A stretch of DNA of 64,000 nucleotides from Peptococcaceae bacterium BRH_c4b (GCA_000961595.1 LADO01000005.1:21845-85844); one strand, 5' to 3'. Counted from the first letter of the stretch, positions 26,658 through 34,599 are shown. Notes: generated from the sequence alone by a model not told the origin. Numbers and translations are program-made.

Positions 26658-27641
26658 GTGAATGCTGTTCTTTTGAAACGATTATTCAGGTCTATTTCTG
26701 ATGGACGTTCAGATGACCTGTACAAAATAGCCCGAAATATTATCGAAGATGAAATGAAAAAAGGGCACACTCAGCTGGCAAAAGAATTAAGCAATGTTCT
26801 AAAAACGTCTCCAATTAACAAAACGATAGCCACGTTTGAGATAAAACCTACGGAATTAAATGTTTTGCCAAGAAGTAAGAGACACGAAACAACTCTTGTT
26901 ACGCATGTACCGACGGACCGATTGGAACATCATATGGTTTTACCCAAGGCCGTGGAAGATCGTTTCCTTCGTATTGAAAGAGAATATGCGGCAAGGGAGC
27001 GTCTGGCACAATACGGGCTTTTGCCCCGCAGGAAAATACTGTTATACGGATCACCTGGCTGTGGAAAGACTATGGGAGCTGAACGCCTGGCCTTGAATAC
27101 AGGGCTTACTTTTTTAAAGGTTCGTTTTGATGCGATAATTTCTTCTTATTTAGGTGAAACTGCAGTCAATCTCCGCTCCATATTTGATACTGCAGCAAAA
27201 TCGCCTTGTCTATTGTTTTTTGACGAATGTGACTCTATTGCGAAATCTCGTTCGGCGATGCAAGAAGTTGGTGAAATTAAGAGGGTCGTGAATAGCTTTC
27301 TACAATTACTTGATGAATACGATGCTCCTGGTTTACTTGTGTGTGCGACAAATCTTAATAATCAACTCGATTATGCAATATGGAGAAGATTTGATGATGT
27401 AATAAAAATTCCAAAGCCTGGTCCTGATGAGCTTAGACAATTGATTGAAATGACCCTTTCAATTGCTAAGGTTTCCAAGCTGGACTGGGAAGTTTTACTG
27501 GATACGTCAAAAGGATACTCTGCTGCACAGATAGTCAGATCGGCTAGGGACGCCTTAAAAAAAGTTGTTTTAGAAGATAGTGGGAGAGTAACTCTGGAAG
27601 TTTTATTGGAAGCCATCAAGGAAAACCGAGGTGTTGAGTAG
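26658..27641 (+). CDS. ietA: AAA ATPase of an IetAS-type system
   Basis: 327 residues from GTG 26658 (GAGGGGAGG upstream; ATG 26634 is less well placed). Helical N-terminus, then one AAA module: LLYGSPGCGKTMGAERLAL (Walker A), PCLLFFDECDSIAKSR (Walker B), CATNLNNQLDYAIWRRFDD (sensor 1 and arginine finger region), and C-terminal lid. This ATPase is typically paired with a subtilisin-like protease, as here; the pair is known as IetAS, linked to plasmid incompatibility and phage defence. The ATPase looks intact although its partner is not. Base composition is more A/T rich than the housekeeping genes. Confidence 0.75.
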   Translation: MNAVLLKRLFRSISDGRSDDLYKIARNIIEDEMKKGHTQLAKELSNVLKTSPINKTIATFEIKPTELNVLPRSKRHETTLVTHVPTDRLEHHMVLPKAVEDRFLRIEREYAARERLAQYGLLPRRKILLYGSPGCGKTMGAERLALNTGLTFLKVRFDAIISSYLGETAVNLRSIFDTAAKSPCLLFFDECDSIAKSRSAMQEVGEIKRVVNSFLQLLDEYDAPGLLVCATNLNNQLDYAIWRRFDDVIKIPKPGPDELRQLIEMTLSIAKVSKLDWEVLLDTSKGYSAAQIVRSARDALKKVVLEDSGRVTLEVLLEAIKENRGVE

Positions 27642-28983
27642 TTGGCGCAATCAAATCCATTTCCCCATATTCAATTAAAGCTGGTTACAGATGCACCTCA
27701 AAAAAAACGCAAGACCCCGCGAGAGCTAAACCCAAGGACCGCATATAATAAGGCGCAACGCGTTGATCATGCAGAAATATTAGGTGCGTCAATGACAACC
27801 CTGCGGGAAGAATGGCAGGAGGAAATAACTAGACGACAGCAGGAGGGACTACCGGATATACCGGAAGCCATATCGATTTTTTTAAAAATTGATCCTTCTA
27901 GCTTACCGGTTGATGATTTGCGAAAATTCGGGATAGAGGTTATAGGTGAACTGGAAGACGGTTATATCATAGGGGCTTCTTCTGACGTTACTTTAAGTAG
28001 TTTAGCAGCTAAGATTAATGCTTTTGCAGCTGCAGGTCAGAATAATGTAGCAGCCCTTTGGGAAATTGCTACCGGTACAGCTTGGCGTTATGAGCGTATT
28101 CTATCCCCAGCTTTGCTAGCAGAATGGCCCCAAATACGTGATCAGGATCAATTTGTGATTGATGTTGGTGTAGCATGCCTTGGCATGACACATGTACCAG
28201 AACATCCGAACAAACGTCGGGATAAATATAAATCTGAAGAGAATTATTTGAAAGCACTGGAAAAGTGGAATGATAAAAGGGATCAGGCTTACGATATATG
28301 GAGTGAACTGGCACTAGAAAGATACGATAAGTTGGCTGATTTTGTTAATAAGTACCAAGGGGAAATTCTGACTGGTATGATTGATGGTGACCATGATCCG
28401 TACAGCCAGTTACCGGATTGTTTTACCTGTAGAATTAACATTTCTGGTAAAGGGCTACGCGATCTTCGGTACCTCTTTTTCAGCTCCGAAAGTTGCCCAC
28501 ATAGTTGCGCTCATTCAGAATACCTTTCCGAATGAAACTGCACTGCTGTATAGAGCCCTGTTAATTCAATCTGCAAGATGGCCATCATGGACAAATGCCA
28601 TAGCAAATAAATCAGATATAATCCGTCATTTGGGCTATGGACTACCTGATGCAGAGCGTGCCACCCAAAATACGGAATATCGTATCACATTGATAACAAA
28701 TGGTGAGGTCAGAATACGTGGCAGACAAGTACACATTTATGAGGTGAAAATACCGGAAGAGCTGCGGCGCCCGGGAGATGCATACGACATAAGGATTGAT
28801 ATTACATTATCTTACAATGCACAGCCCCGTCGAACCCGAAGATATAGGCAGCGGTATCTTTCAACCTGGCTGGAATGGCAGACAAGTAAGTTAAATGAGC
28901 CGACTGAATTATTTGTTCAGCGAATGATTGATTTAGCAGGTACCAATAACAAAAAAGAGGGTGTTACTTTATGGACGACGTAA
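27642..28983 (+). pseudogene. ietS: Subtilisin-like protease of an IetAS-type system, internally deleted
   Basis: The N-terminal domain is intact from TTG 27642 (FPHIQLKLVTD, LELEDGYIIGAS-like segment, FVIDVGVACLGMTH, YQGEILTGMIDGD, CRINISGKGLRD). It should be followed by about 250 residues holding the catalytic Asp and His. Instead, at about 28455-28466 the sequence jumps to the region of the catalytic Ser (YAIFGTSFSAPKVAHIVALI), in another frame that is open from 28381 to 28983. CTACGCGATCTT reads LRDL in the first frame and fits YAIF in the second, a plausible microhomology for the deletion. The C-terminus also looks short. The protease cannot be active. Confidence 0.75.
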
Positions 28984-29063
28984 ATTTCAGGGATTTATCC
29001 CGTTACCGTATAGAAATGGCGGAAAGCGAATATGTACTAAAAATAGTCCTGAACAAACAATAA
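28971..29063 (+). CDS. Short ORF resembling the N-terminus of a HEPN-type protein
   Basis: 30 residues (MDDVNFRDLSRYRIEMAESE then YVLKIVLNKQ) with a good GAGGGTG ribosome site. The pattern LxRYRxExAE resembles the first helix of HEPN-domain proteins such as those paired with MNT. It stops after one helix, so it is a truncated gene or leader peptide. Confidence 0.3.
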   Translation: MDDVNFRDLSRYRIEMAESEYVLKIVLNKQ

Positions 29064-29094
29064 ATATCTGTTTTTATAAAAAGGGGGACTAAAA

Positions 29095-29328
29095 ATGAGC
29101 ACATCCAAAGAAATGTTGCATGAAATGGTAGATGCTTTGCCGCAAGAAAAGATTATGTTAGTTAAACGGTACCTGGAAGATTTATTAAAAGAGAATAATG
29201 AAGATGAATTCTGGTTAGAAGCGGACCTGGGGGATCTTCCTCCGTATGATTGGGGATTAAATGGGCTACCCAAAGGTAAAAATGTCAAATATCAACCTGG
29301 CGTTGGCTTGATAGTTCAAGAGGATTAA
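29095..29328 (+). CDS. Antitoxin-like protein paired with MazF
   Basis: 77 residues: MSTSKEMLHEMVDALPQEK and IMLVKRYLEDLLKE form helices typical of DUF2281-like or similar antitoxins, and the acidic tail (EDEFWLEADLGDLPPYDW) would wrap the toxin. Preceded by AAGGGGGAC. The stop lies 3 bp before the mazF start, the usual antitoxin-first order. Family identity is inferred mainly from position and size. Confidence 0.6.
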   Translation: MSTSKEMLHEMVDALPQEKIMLVKRYLEDLLKENNEDEFWLEADLGDLPPYDWGLNGLPKGKNVKYQPGVGLIVQED

Positions 29329-29331
29329 AAA

Positions 29332-29697
29332 ATGAAGGATAATACTATTAAACCAGGTGATATTCTTTTAATTGCCCTTCCGTCCCATAATCCGAAAGGG
29401 CATGAGCAAGAGGGAAGCAGACCGGCTATTGTGGTAGGTATACCAAAAGGCGCAATTCGCTATCCTGTGGTTATTGTTGTTCCCTTGACAACTCAAAGTG
29501 GCTCCTGGGCGATAAAAAACCCAAATTTATATCATTATATACCGCAAGGTACGGCCGGGATTCCTCGGGATTCTATAGCTTTGATTGACCAGTTGCGGGC
29601 GGTTGATATCCAGCGTGTTCGGGCTTATTTAGGCAGCTTGGAAGAGGAATTGTTTAATCCCATAAGAAATAGTTTGCTTCGAATTTTCAGGAAATAA
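29332..29697 (+). CDS. mazF: MazF/PemK family mRNA interferase toxin
   Basis: 121 residues. PemK/MazF fold: IKPGDILLIALPS near the start, GHEQEGSRPAIVVG (conserved RP motif), VVIVVPLTTQSGS, AGIPRDSIALIDQLRAVDI (conserved SxxxxDQ motif) and a C-terminal helix. Cleaves single-stranded RNA at short motifs when released from its antitoxin. Operon with the upstream antitoxin. Confidence 0.85.
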   Translation: MKDNTIKPGDILLIALPSHNPKGHEQEGSRPAIVVGIPKGAIRYPVVIVVPLTTQSGSWAIKNPNLYHYIPQGTAGIPRDSIALIDQLRAVDIQRVRAYLGSLEEELFNPIRNSLLRIFRK

Positions 29698-29754
29698 ATT
29701 GATGAGTGGAAAGCCACCTAAAGGGGACTATTATATTCGTAAGCAATGAAAATA

Positions 29755-29790
29755 AGCTTGTAAATACAAGCCATCTTGTATTTACAAGCT
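29755..29790. repeat. Perfect 16-bp inverted repeat
   Basis: AGCTTGTAAATACAAG, loop CCAT, CTTGTATTTACAAGCT. No T run follows, so it is not an ordinary terminator. It lies between mazF and the brxL fragment, 65 bp before the latter. Confidence 0.75.
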
Positions 29791-29857
29791 GACCGGGTCA
29801 AGGCTTAGGTTTTTGCATGTCGGCTTTTAACTTTTAGAGGTTTCACGAATAGTTGAT

Positions 29858-30229
29858 GTGTCTCTTGATACGGAATCGGTGCAAAACAATGATTACCTCA
29901 TGCATATCCAGGACCTGCAGGGCATCGGGCTGACCTCGGAGCTGGCGCTGACTGCCTTTATCGCCCTTTGTTCCGGCGCCCTGAAAAGGGCGGTGCAGAG
30001 CCAACTGGCGGTACAGGGGTCCATGAGCATAGGTGGGACCATAAATAAAGTGGAAGAACTGGCCAATACACTGCAGGTATGCTTTGACGCAGGAGCCAAA
30101 AAGATCCTGCTGCCCATGGCCTCGGCTGTTGATATTCCCATTGTTCCTCCAGAGCTGTTTGCCAGATTCCAGATTGCCTTTTACCAGAGCCCCGAGGATG
30201 CTGTGTTTAAGGCGCTGGGGGTGGAGTGA
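29858..30229 (+). pseudogene. brxL: C-terminal fragment of Lon-related BREX protein BrxL
   Basis: 123 residues matching the C-terminal Lon-protease-like domain of BrxL: HIQDLQGIGLTSELAL, IALCSGALKRAVQSQLAVQG (catalytic Ser region), MSIGGTINKVEELANTLQ, FDAGAKKILLPMASAVDIP (catalytic Lys region) and the family-typical end FYQSPEDAVFKALGVE. Full-length BrxL has about 670 residues with an AAA domain in front, which is absent. No other brx genes are in the window, apart from a WYL regulator that could be a BrxR-type repressor. Confidence 0.75.
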
Positions 30230-30334
30230 AGAGTGTTATTTCAAGTAGATTTCCTTTCTGATTTGCCAGCCGGGGCAGGATCTCCCAGACTGAAGAATGA
30301 ATACCCCGGAAAAGGAATGGGAGGAGCGAATATT

Positions 30335-30670
30335 TTGAGTGATAAATTTACATCGCTAGAGGAGCTGCGAAATCTTGTAGCCTCTTTTGTTGAGGCGCGC
30401 CAGTGGCAGAAATTCCACACTCCCAAAGACCTGGCTATGTCTGTTGCCATCGAGGCCGCGGAGCTGATGGAATTGTTCCAGTGGTCTGATGGAATGGATC
30501 TGGATGAAGAACATCTGGTCCGGGTACGGGAAGAGTTGGCCGATGTGGTAATATATTGCCTTACGATGGCCAATACCCTAGATATAGATCTATCCCGGGC
30601 GGTGCGGGATAAAGTGGCCGTTAATGAACGTAAGTATCCGTTGGAAAGGTACAAAGGGAGATATAAATAG
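30335..30670 (+). CDS. MazG-like nucleotide pyrophosphohydrolase
   Basis: 111 residues from TTG 30335 (ATGGGAGGAG upstream); longer in-frame extensions to 30233 lack a ribosome site. Typical all-alpha NTP-PPase of the RS21-C6/dCTPase type: FVEARQWQKFHTPKDLAMS, AIEAAELMELFQW (first EExxE metal site), REELADVVIYCLTMAN (second ExxD site). Hydrolyses (d)NTPs to monophosphates, a house-cleaning role; some homologues occur in defence islands. Confidence 0.85.
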   Translation: MSDKFTSLEELRNLVASFVEARQWQKFHTPKDLAMSVAIEAAELMELFQWSDGMDLDEEHLVRVREELADVVIYCLTMANTLDIDLSRAVRDKVAVNERKYPLERYKGRYK

Positions 30671-30731
30671 AGATCAATTTAATTAGCCATTCAAAAAATG
30701 TCAATATGAGAATTGAACCGGGGGTATGGCA

Positions 30732-31751
30732 ATGCCCATAAAAGCAAAGAAAGACGCCAGCAGAGGCCTGCGGCTGAACATGATAGTTAATTACATAAAT
30801 ACAAGGACGCCTTATGGTGGTGTAACTTTAAAAGAGCTGGCGGATAAATACGAGGTTACCGATAGGCAGATACGCAGGGATTTAGATGCCATCCAGGATT
30901 ACTTGATGGTGCCCTTGGTTAGGCATGAAAAGGTTAAGGAAGGCCAGAAATGTACTGTTTATTCAGCTGAAGCAGGTTATCTGCCTAGTTTAAGCCCCGA
31001 GAAAGCCACGGCCATTTTTTTAAGTTTGCTGCAGCAGCAGGGGTCAGCACTGGCCGGTCATATAAACGAGCTAAAGGACGCCCTGGTATCAACCCTGTTT
31101 AAATACCATTACAGCCCGGAAGATCTGGCGGTGGAGAAACTTCAAAACCGCATCCACATGGTGGAGGAGTCACTGGTTGAGCCGGAAAGGGTAGGGGAAT
31201 TGTTTTCAATGCTGGTGCAGGGGCTTAAAGAATGCCACCGTGTTAAGATATGGTATTTTACCGCCTACAGCGGTCGAGTCAGCGAAAGAGTGGTGGAACC
31301 CTATGGGCTTATCTGCAAGCGGCAGAACTGGTATCTGGTGGCCCGCTGCCTGGAGCGTCAGGATATCCGGGTATTCAGGGTTGACCAGATACAAGATGCT
31401 TTTCCCTATAGAACAGATAAATTTGATTACCCCACGGATTTCAATCTTAAAGAACATATGGCACAAAGCTGGGGTGTGATAAATGATGGCGAGGTGTGCA
31501 GGGTAAGGCTTAAATTTAGCCCAGCCCTGGCTTTCAGGGCGAAAAGCGTAGTCTATCACTCTTCCCAGGTACTGGAGGAAGAAATGGACGACGGGTCGGT
31601 GATTATTTCATATAATGTTTGTGGCATTGCGGAGATGAAAACCTGGCTAGTCCAGTGGGGCAACAATGTAGAAGTTCTAGAGCCGGGCTGGCTAAGGGAG
31701 GATATGTGCAAGGTGGCGGAAGATATTTTGAAGGTTTACCGGAATAGTTAA
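30732..31751 (+). CDS. WYL-domain transcriptional regulator
   Basis: 339 residues from ATG 30732 (CCGGGGGT 7 nt upstream). N-terminal winged helix with GGVTLKELADKYEVTDRQIRR (DNA recognition), WYL domain at about 160-245 (VKIWYFTAYSGRVSERVVEP, YGLICKRQNWYLVARC, IRVFRVDQIQDA) and a C-terminal WCX domain. WYL proteins sense ligands and repress defence operons such as BREX and CBASS, fitting this neighbourhood. Its own target is not evident. Confidence 0.85.
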   Translation: MPIKAKKDASRGLRLNMIVNYINTRTPYGGVTLKELADKYEVTDRQIRRDLDAIQDYLMVPLVRHEKVKEGQKCTVYSAEAGYLPSLSPEKATAIFLSLLQQQGSALAGHINELKDALVSTLFKYHYSPEDLAVEKLQNRIHMVEESLVEPERVGELFSMLVQGLKECHRVKIWYFTAYSGRVSERVVEPYGLICKRQNWYLVARCLERQDIRVFRVDQIQDAFPYRTDKFDYPTDFNLKEHMAQSWGVINDGEVCRVRLKFSPALAFRAKSVVYHSSQVLEEEMDDGSVIISYNVCGIAEMKTWLVQWGNNVEVLEPGWLREDMCKVAEDILKVYRNS

Positions 31752-31779
31752 TTGACATCAGGGAGTTAAGGATAATAAA

Positions 31780-32090
31780 ATTGTTGCTAGCAGAACTTGC
31801 GTTTGATAAAATCAAAAAAAACAAATGTTCGAGGAGGAAAGTCAAGTGTCTACAATTGAGCAAATCCAGTCGACCGCTGAAAGCGCCATTCAGGAGCTTG
31901 AAACAGAGATAACTGATTTGGAGGAAAAAATTGAAATGCATAAGCTACGCATCCAAAGCGCCCGGGTCCAGATCCAGGCACTGAAAAGGTTCCTTAACCC
32001 GGAAGAGGGTATTCATGAGATGGCAAAGTCGGCTAAAGGAGCAAAGAAAAACGGCAAAGCGCATGGTGAGATGCCTGAGCTTCAGTGAAG
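31780..32090. repeat. Direct repeat, copy B (coiled-coil gene and leader)
   Basis: Second copy of the segment at 23766-24071, same orientation, including the leader TTTGATAAAATCAAAAAAAAC. It marks the right side of the bracketed block. Confidence 0.85.
31846..32088 (+). CDS. Small coiled-coil protein, copy B
   Basis: 80 residues from GTG 31846, preceded by GAGGAGGAAAGTCA. Begins MSTIEQIQSTAESAIQELET and keeps the same coiled coil and KGAKKNGKAHGE tail as the copy at 23831; it differs at about 15 positions. Unlike copy A it is not followed by a helicase gene and ends with its own stop. Most differences are silent or conservative by eye, which suggests the protein is under selection. Confidence 0.7.
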   Translation: MSTIEQIQSTAESAIQELETEITDLEEKIEMHKLRIQSARVQIQALKRFLNPEEGIHEMAKSAKGAKKNGKAHGEMPELQ

Positions 32091-32118
32091 GGGGATCTAA
32101 TGATGGGCGAAAAATGAC

Positions 32119-32541
32119 TTAGCGTGCTACCAGGGTGTTCACCAACTCCACCGGCACCTCGTAGCGGGCCGCGAACTCGTACACCGATTCCCCCGGCTGC
32201 GGCTTTTTCTCCGCGAGCAAAAGCTCCGCCACAAATCTGTCCGCCTGCCGCTCAAACTTCCCGGGATAAAAATAAGTGTTTTCCAGCAAGGTAAAATAAT
32301 TTAGCTCCGGGTGCAGCAGCCGGTGCGCTATTTCGTGGTATACCACCAGTTCTCGCTGCCTTCGGGGTAGCAGCGTACTATAGCCTATGCAGGCAATCCC
32401 CTCCAGCACCAGCAGCATGCCCCTTATTTTCCGGAAGGGGCAGGGTACAACTATATAACCCAGGCAGTCCGCCAGCTCATAAGGGTCCGTGGTGCTGTAT
32501 TTAATCTGTAATTCCTTAACCTCTCTACTTATCCAGTGCAT
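32119..32541 (-). CDS. ImmA/IrrE family metallopeptidase
   Basis: 140 residues. Zinc metallopeptidase with VVYHEIAHRLLHPE (HExxH) and a downstream FERQADRFVAELLL helix with the third ligand. The IrrE/ImmA family cleaves partner XRE-type repressors; the XRE gene 76 bp upstream on the same strand (32618-33019) is the likely partner. C-terminal ESVYEFAARYEVPVELVNTLV is a substrate-recognition helix pair. Probable phage/ICE-type or DdrO-like regulatory pair. Confidence 0.85.
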   Translation of the reverse strand: MHWISREVKELQIKYSTTDPYELADCLGYIVVPCPFRKIRGMLLVLEGIACIGYSTLLPRRQRELVVYHEIAHRLLHPELNYFTLLENTYFYPGKFERQADRFVAELLLAEKKPQPGESVYEFAARYEVPVELVNTLVAR

Positions 32542-32617
32542 CTAATCACCCGGTTTTCGGAAAAAGTGTTAAACAAATTATAACCCTTCCTCCTGTCAGC
32601 AGACTGTCACAATCCTG

Positions 32618-33019
32618 CTATTCCTTTCTTTTTTTTATGGCCCTCATGGCTACCTTCACGAATTGTATAATATCCTCTTTGTCCTCGTCATCCAGTACAG
32701 CGCCGTCAAACATGACGTTGGCCTCACGGAGTACTTTTTCAAACTCAGCCGGGGCCAGTTCCCCGTTCGTTTCTATGTCCGACCTGCCTCTATCCAGGTA
32801 GCCGGCGGTCTCCAATAATTTTTCATAGGGGTAGCTGTAAGCTCTGGCCAGTTTTTGCAAGGTTTCCGCTGACGGTTTAACGGCGCTGCCGCTTCTGGGG
32901 TCAACGCCTTTTTCCAGTATGTTCAGGTAAGTGTGGCTGATTCCGATCCTCGCCGCGGCATCCCGCAGAGGCTCGTCTGACCTTAATTTTCTGAGTAAAG
33001 TGCCTAACGGGTATTGCAC
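32618..33019 (-). CDS. XRE family repressor
   Basis: 133 residues. N-terminal helix-turn-helix LRDAAARIGISHTYLNILEKG with KPSAETLQKLARAYSYPYEKLLETAGYL; the C-terminal half is acidic and helical. It is encoded just upstream of the ImmA/IrrE peptidase and divergently from another XRE gene. The palindromic pair in the divergent region is a likely operator. Confidence 0.85.
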   Translation of the reverse strand: MQYPLGTLLRKLRSDEPLRDAAARIGISHTYLNILEKGVDPRSGSAVKPSAETLQKLARAYSYPYEKLLETAGYLDRGRSDIETNGELAPAEFEKVLREANVMFDGAVLDDEDKEDIIQFVKVAMRAIKKRKE

Positions 33020-33036
33020 CAGTAACGCCTCCTGCG

Positions 33037-33139
33037 TAATACATGTTTACCCTATTGTAAAGCATGGAGTCGAAAAATGGAAGAATAATTTACAATTTGT
33101 ATGGTAAAACATGATAGACAGCATAGTAAACATGTATTA
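33037..33139. promoter_or_regulatory. Divergent control region with an inverted operator pair
   Basis: TAATACATGTTTAC (33037-33050) and its exact reverse complement GTAAACATGTATTA (33126-33139) flank the shared promoter region of the two XRE genes. A further ACATGTATTACA occurs at 33367-33378 inside the rightward gene. Both sites cover the start regions, so one or both XRE proteins probably bind here. Confidence 0.6.
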
Positions 33140-33166
33140 CAATTAGTGCAGGAGGTGATGACCGGG

Positions 33167-33424
33167 ATGGATAACCGGCTGAGAAAAATAAGGAGAGCCC
33201 GCGATGTGACCCAGGAAGAACTGGCCGGGGCGGTATACGCCACCAGGCAGACCATCATAGCCATAGAGAAGGGTAGGGTGAAAAGGCCATCAGACGAACT
33301 GATGGTGGCCATTGCCAAATATTTCGGGATGAAGGTAGAGGAAATTTTTTTACCCCTCTTGTACAACATGTATTACAAGAAGCTGCCGGGCGGGGAGGTG
33401 AACCGGTATGAGCAAAAAGGCTGA
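33167..33424 (+). CDS. XRE family transcriptional regulator
   Basis: 85 residues from ATG 33167 (GCAGGAGGTG upstream; ATG 33158 also in frame). Compact helix-turn-helix of the YozG/Cro type: LRKIRRARDVTQEELAGAVYATRQTIIAIEKG (shown in part) and DELMVAIAKYFGMKVEEIF. Such short proteins regulate their own promoter. Its end overlaps the next gene by 17 bp, so the two form an operon. Confidence 0.85.
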   Translation: MDNRLRKIRRARDVTQEELAGAVYATRQTIIAIEKGRVKRPSDELMVAIAKYFGMKVEEIFLPLLYNMYYKKLPGGEVNRYEQKG

Positions 33425-33704
33425 TTTTCAGGCCAGGATTAAGAGGATAGAAATAACCAATAAAGTATTGAAGGGCGGCTGGCGACAGGCTATCAGGGTG
33501 GTGCTGGACGACATCGCCCTGACCAATGAAAACCTGCTTGAATTGAGGCAGTTTAAACCGAATGAGAATGTGGACGTGATCATCAGGCCGGTGCCGGAGA
33601 TTGAAGCGGTAAACATCTCCGGGGAGGATATTCCTCTGGTGGAAATTTGTGAGGGTGGTGTAGCATCCAGCCTGGGAAAAGTCGAAAAGGCCTGGGAGTT
33701 TTAG
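33408..33704 (+). CDS. Hypothetical protein downstream of XRE regulator
   Basis: 98 residues, predicted mainly beta and soluble: IEITNKVLKGGWRQAIRVVLD, then NENVDVIIRPVPEIEAVNI and ISGEDIPLVEICEGG. Start ATG 33408 after GGGGAGGTGAACCGGT. I do not recognise the family. The overlap with the XRE gene suggests joint control. Confidence 0.6.
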   Translation: MSKKADFQARIKRIEITNKVLKGGWRQAIRVVLDDIALTNENLLELRQFKPNENVDVIIRPVPEIEAVNISGEDIPLVEICEGGVASSLGKVEKAWEF

Positions 33705-33818
33705 GAGAAAATAATTATGCGTATACAAGTATAGGCATAATGTAAATATAGACAGGCTAGAATGTAGAATAAAATGGTGTTATATTTTAAACAACAAATA
33801 AACGGGAGGTGATAACAA

Positions 33819-34043
33819 ATGGCCGTTAACAAAGTGGCTGCCAGCTCCGCCCTGAGGTTGGAACTGCAGTACGGTGTGGACGGGGAGGGCAACCCGGTAT
33901 TCCGGGACCGCTCCATGGGCAACGTCAAGTCTGCCGCCCCGGCCCAGGACGTTTACGATGTGGCTGTAGCCCTGGCGGGATTGCAGGAACATACGCTGAA
34001 CGGCGTGTACCAGGTGGACGTAGGACGTCTGGAGGAAGTCTAG
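33819..34043 (+). CDS. DUF1659 family protein
   Basis: 74 residues: LRLELQYGVDGEGNPVFRDR, then AAPAQDVYDVAVALAGLQEH and a short end. This matches DUF1659, a small Firmicutes family of unknown function that is found next to DUF2922 and YvrJ genes. Start ATG 33819 after ACGGGAGGTGATAACAA. Confidence 0.8.
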   Translation: MAVNKVAASSALRLELQYGVDGEGNPVFRDRSMGNVKSAAPAQDVYDVAVALAGLQEHTLNGVYQVDVGRLEEV

Positions 34044-34118
34044 TCCTGCGCATTTGATGATGCTGCATCTGCGGCATGAAAGCTTCGAGGTTGAATATAA
34101 GGAAAGGAGGTAAAGAAA

Positions 34119-34340
34119 TTGGCCCAAAAACTAACGATGTCTTTCCGCAACACGGCGGGAAAAACCGTTACCATGTCCCTGGCCGATCCCAGGCCGGACA
34201 TAACCGCCGCCGACGTGACCACCGTAATGGATGCCATTATTGCAAAGAATGTGTTCAGTTCCAGCGGTGGTGACCTGGTGGTCAAAGAGCGGGCGGTAGT
34301 AATCGACACCACGGAAAACGAACTTTACAACGCAGGCTAG
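34119..34340 (+). CDS. DUF2922 family protein
   Basis: 73 residues: LTMSFRNTAGKTVTMSLADP, RPDITAADVTTVMDAIIAKN, VFSSSGGDLVVKERAVVID, the DUF2922 pattern. TTG start 34119 preceded by GGAAAGGAGGTAAAGAAA. Second member of the DUF1659-DUF2922-YvrJ trio. The strong terminator downstream separates it from yvrJ. Confidence 0.8.
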   Translation: MAQKLTMSFRNTAGKTVTMSLADPRPDITAADVTTVMDAIIAKNVFSSSGGDLVVKERAVVIDTTENELYNAG

Positions 34341-34357
34341 GCACTGCGGATACAGAC

Positions 34358-34387
34358 GGCAGGGGGAGGCGAACGCCTCCCCCTGCC
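34358..34387 (+). terminator. Strong hairpin terminator
   Basis: Perfect 14-bp stem GGCAGGGGGAGGCG / CGCCTCCCCCTGCC. The loop is two nucleotides, so the top pair or two opens in reality. A second hairpin, GGGTTCGG..GGGG / CCCC..CCGAACCC, follows at 34411-34443. Confidence 0.65.
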
Positions 34388-34464
34388 TGAAAATAACATA
34401 AGTGAGCCTTGGGTTCGGAAGGGGTTATTCCCCTACCGAACCCTTAGAGCGAACTTAAAGGTGT

Positions 34465-34515
34465 GGGGACACACCTCCATTTGGAGCCTGGCTTTGGGGT
34501 CGGAGGAATGTCCCC
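34465..34515. repeat. Dispersed palindromic (REP-like) element, copy 4
   Basis: 51 bp, GGGGACACACCT ... AGGAATGTCCCC, reverse orientation and a shorter interior than copies 1-3. Confidence 0.75.
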
Positions 34516-34524
34516 AACTAAAGA

Positions 34525-34585
34525 GCTTTACAGCCTGTTTCACCGACCTTCGAGGACGGGGTCTTACAGGCTGTTAGCGAGATAA
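34525..34585. repeat. Second short repeat family, copy 1
   Basis: About 61 bp starting GCTTTACAGCCTGTT and ending TACAGGCTGTTAGCGAGATAA, with CTTCGAGGACGGGGTC inside. The ACAGCCTGT / ACAGGCTGT arms pair. Nearly the same sequence recurs at 35516-35578. Confidence 0.8.
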
Positions 34586-34599
34586 TAGGAGGGATTATC

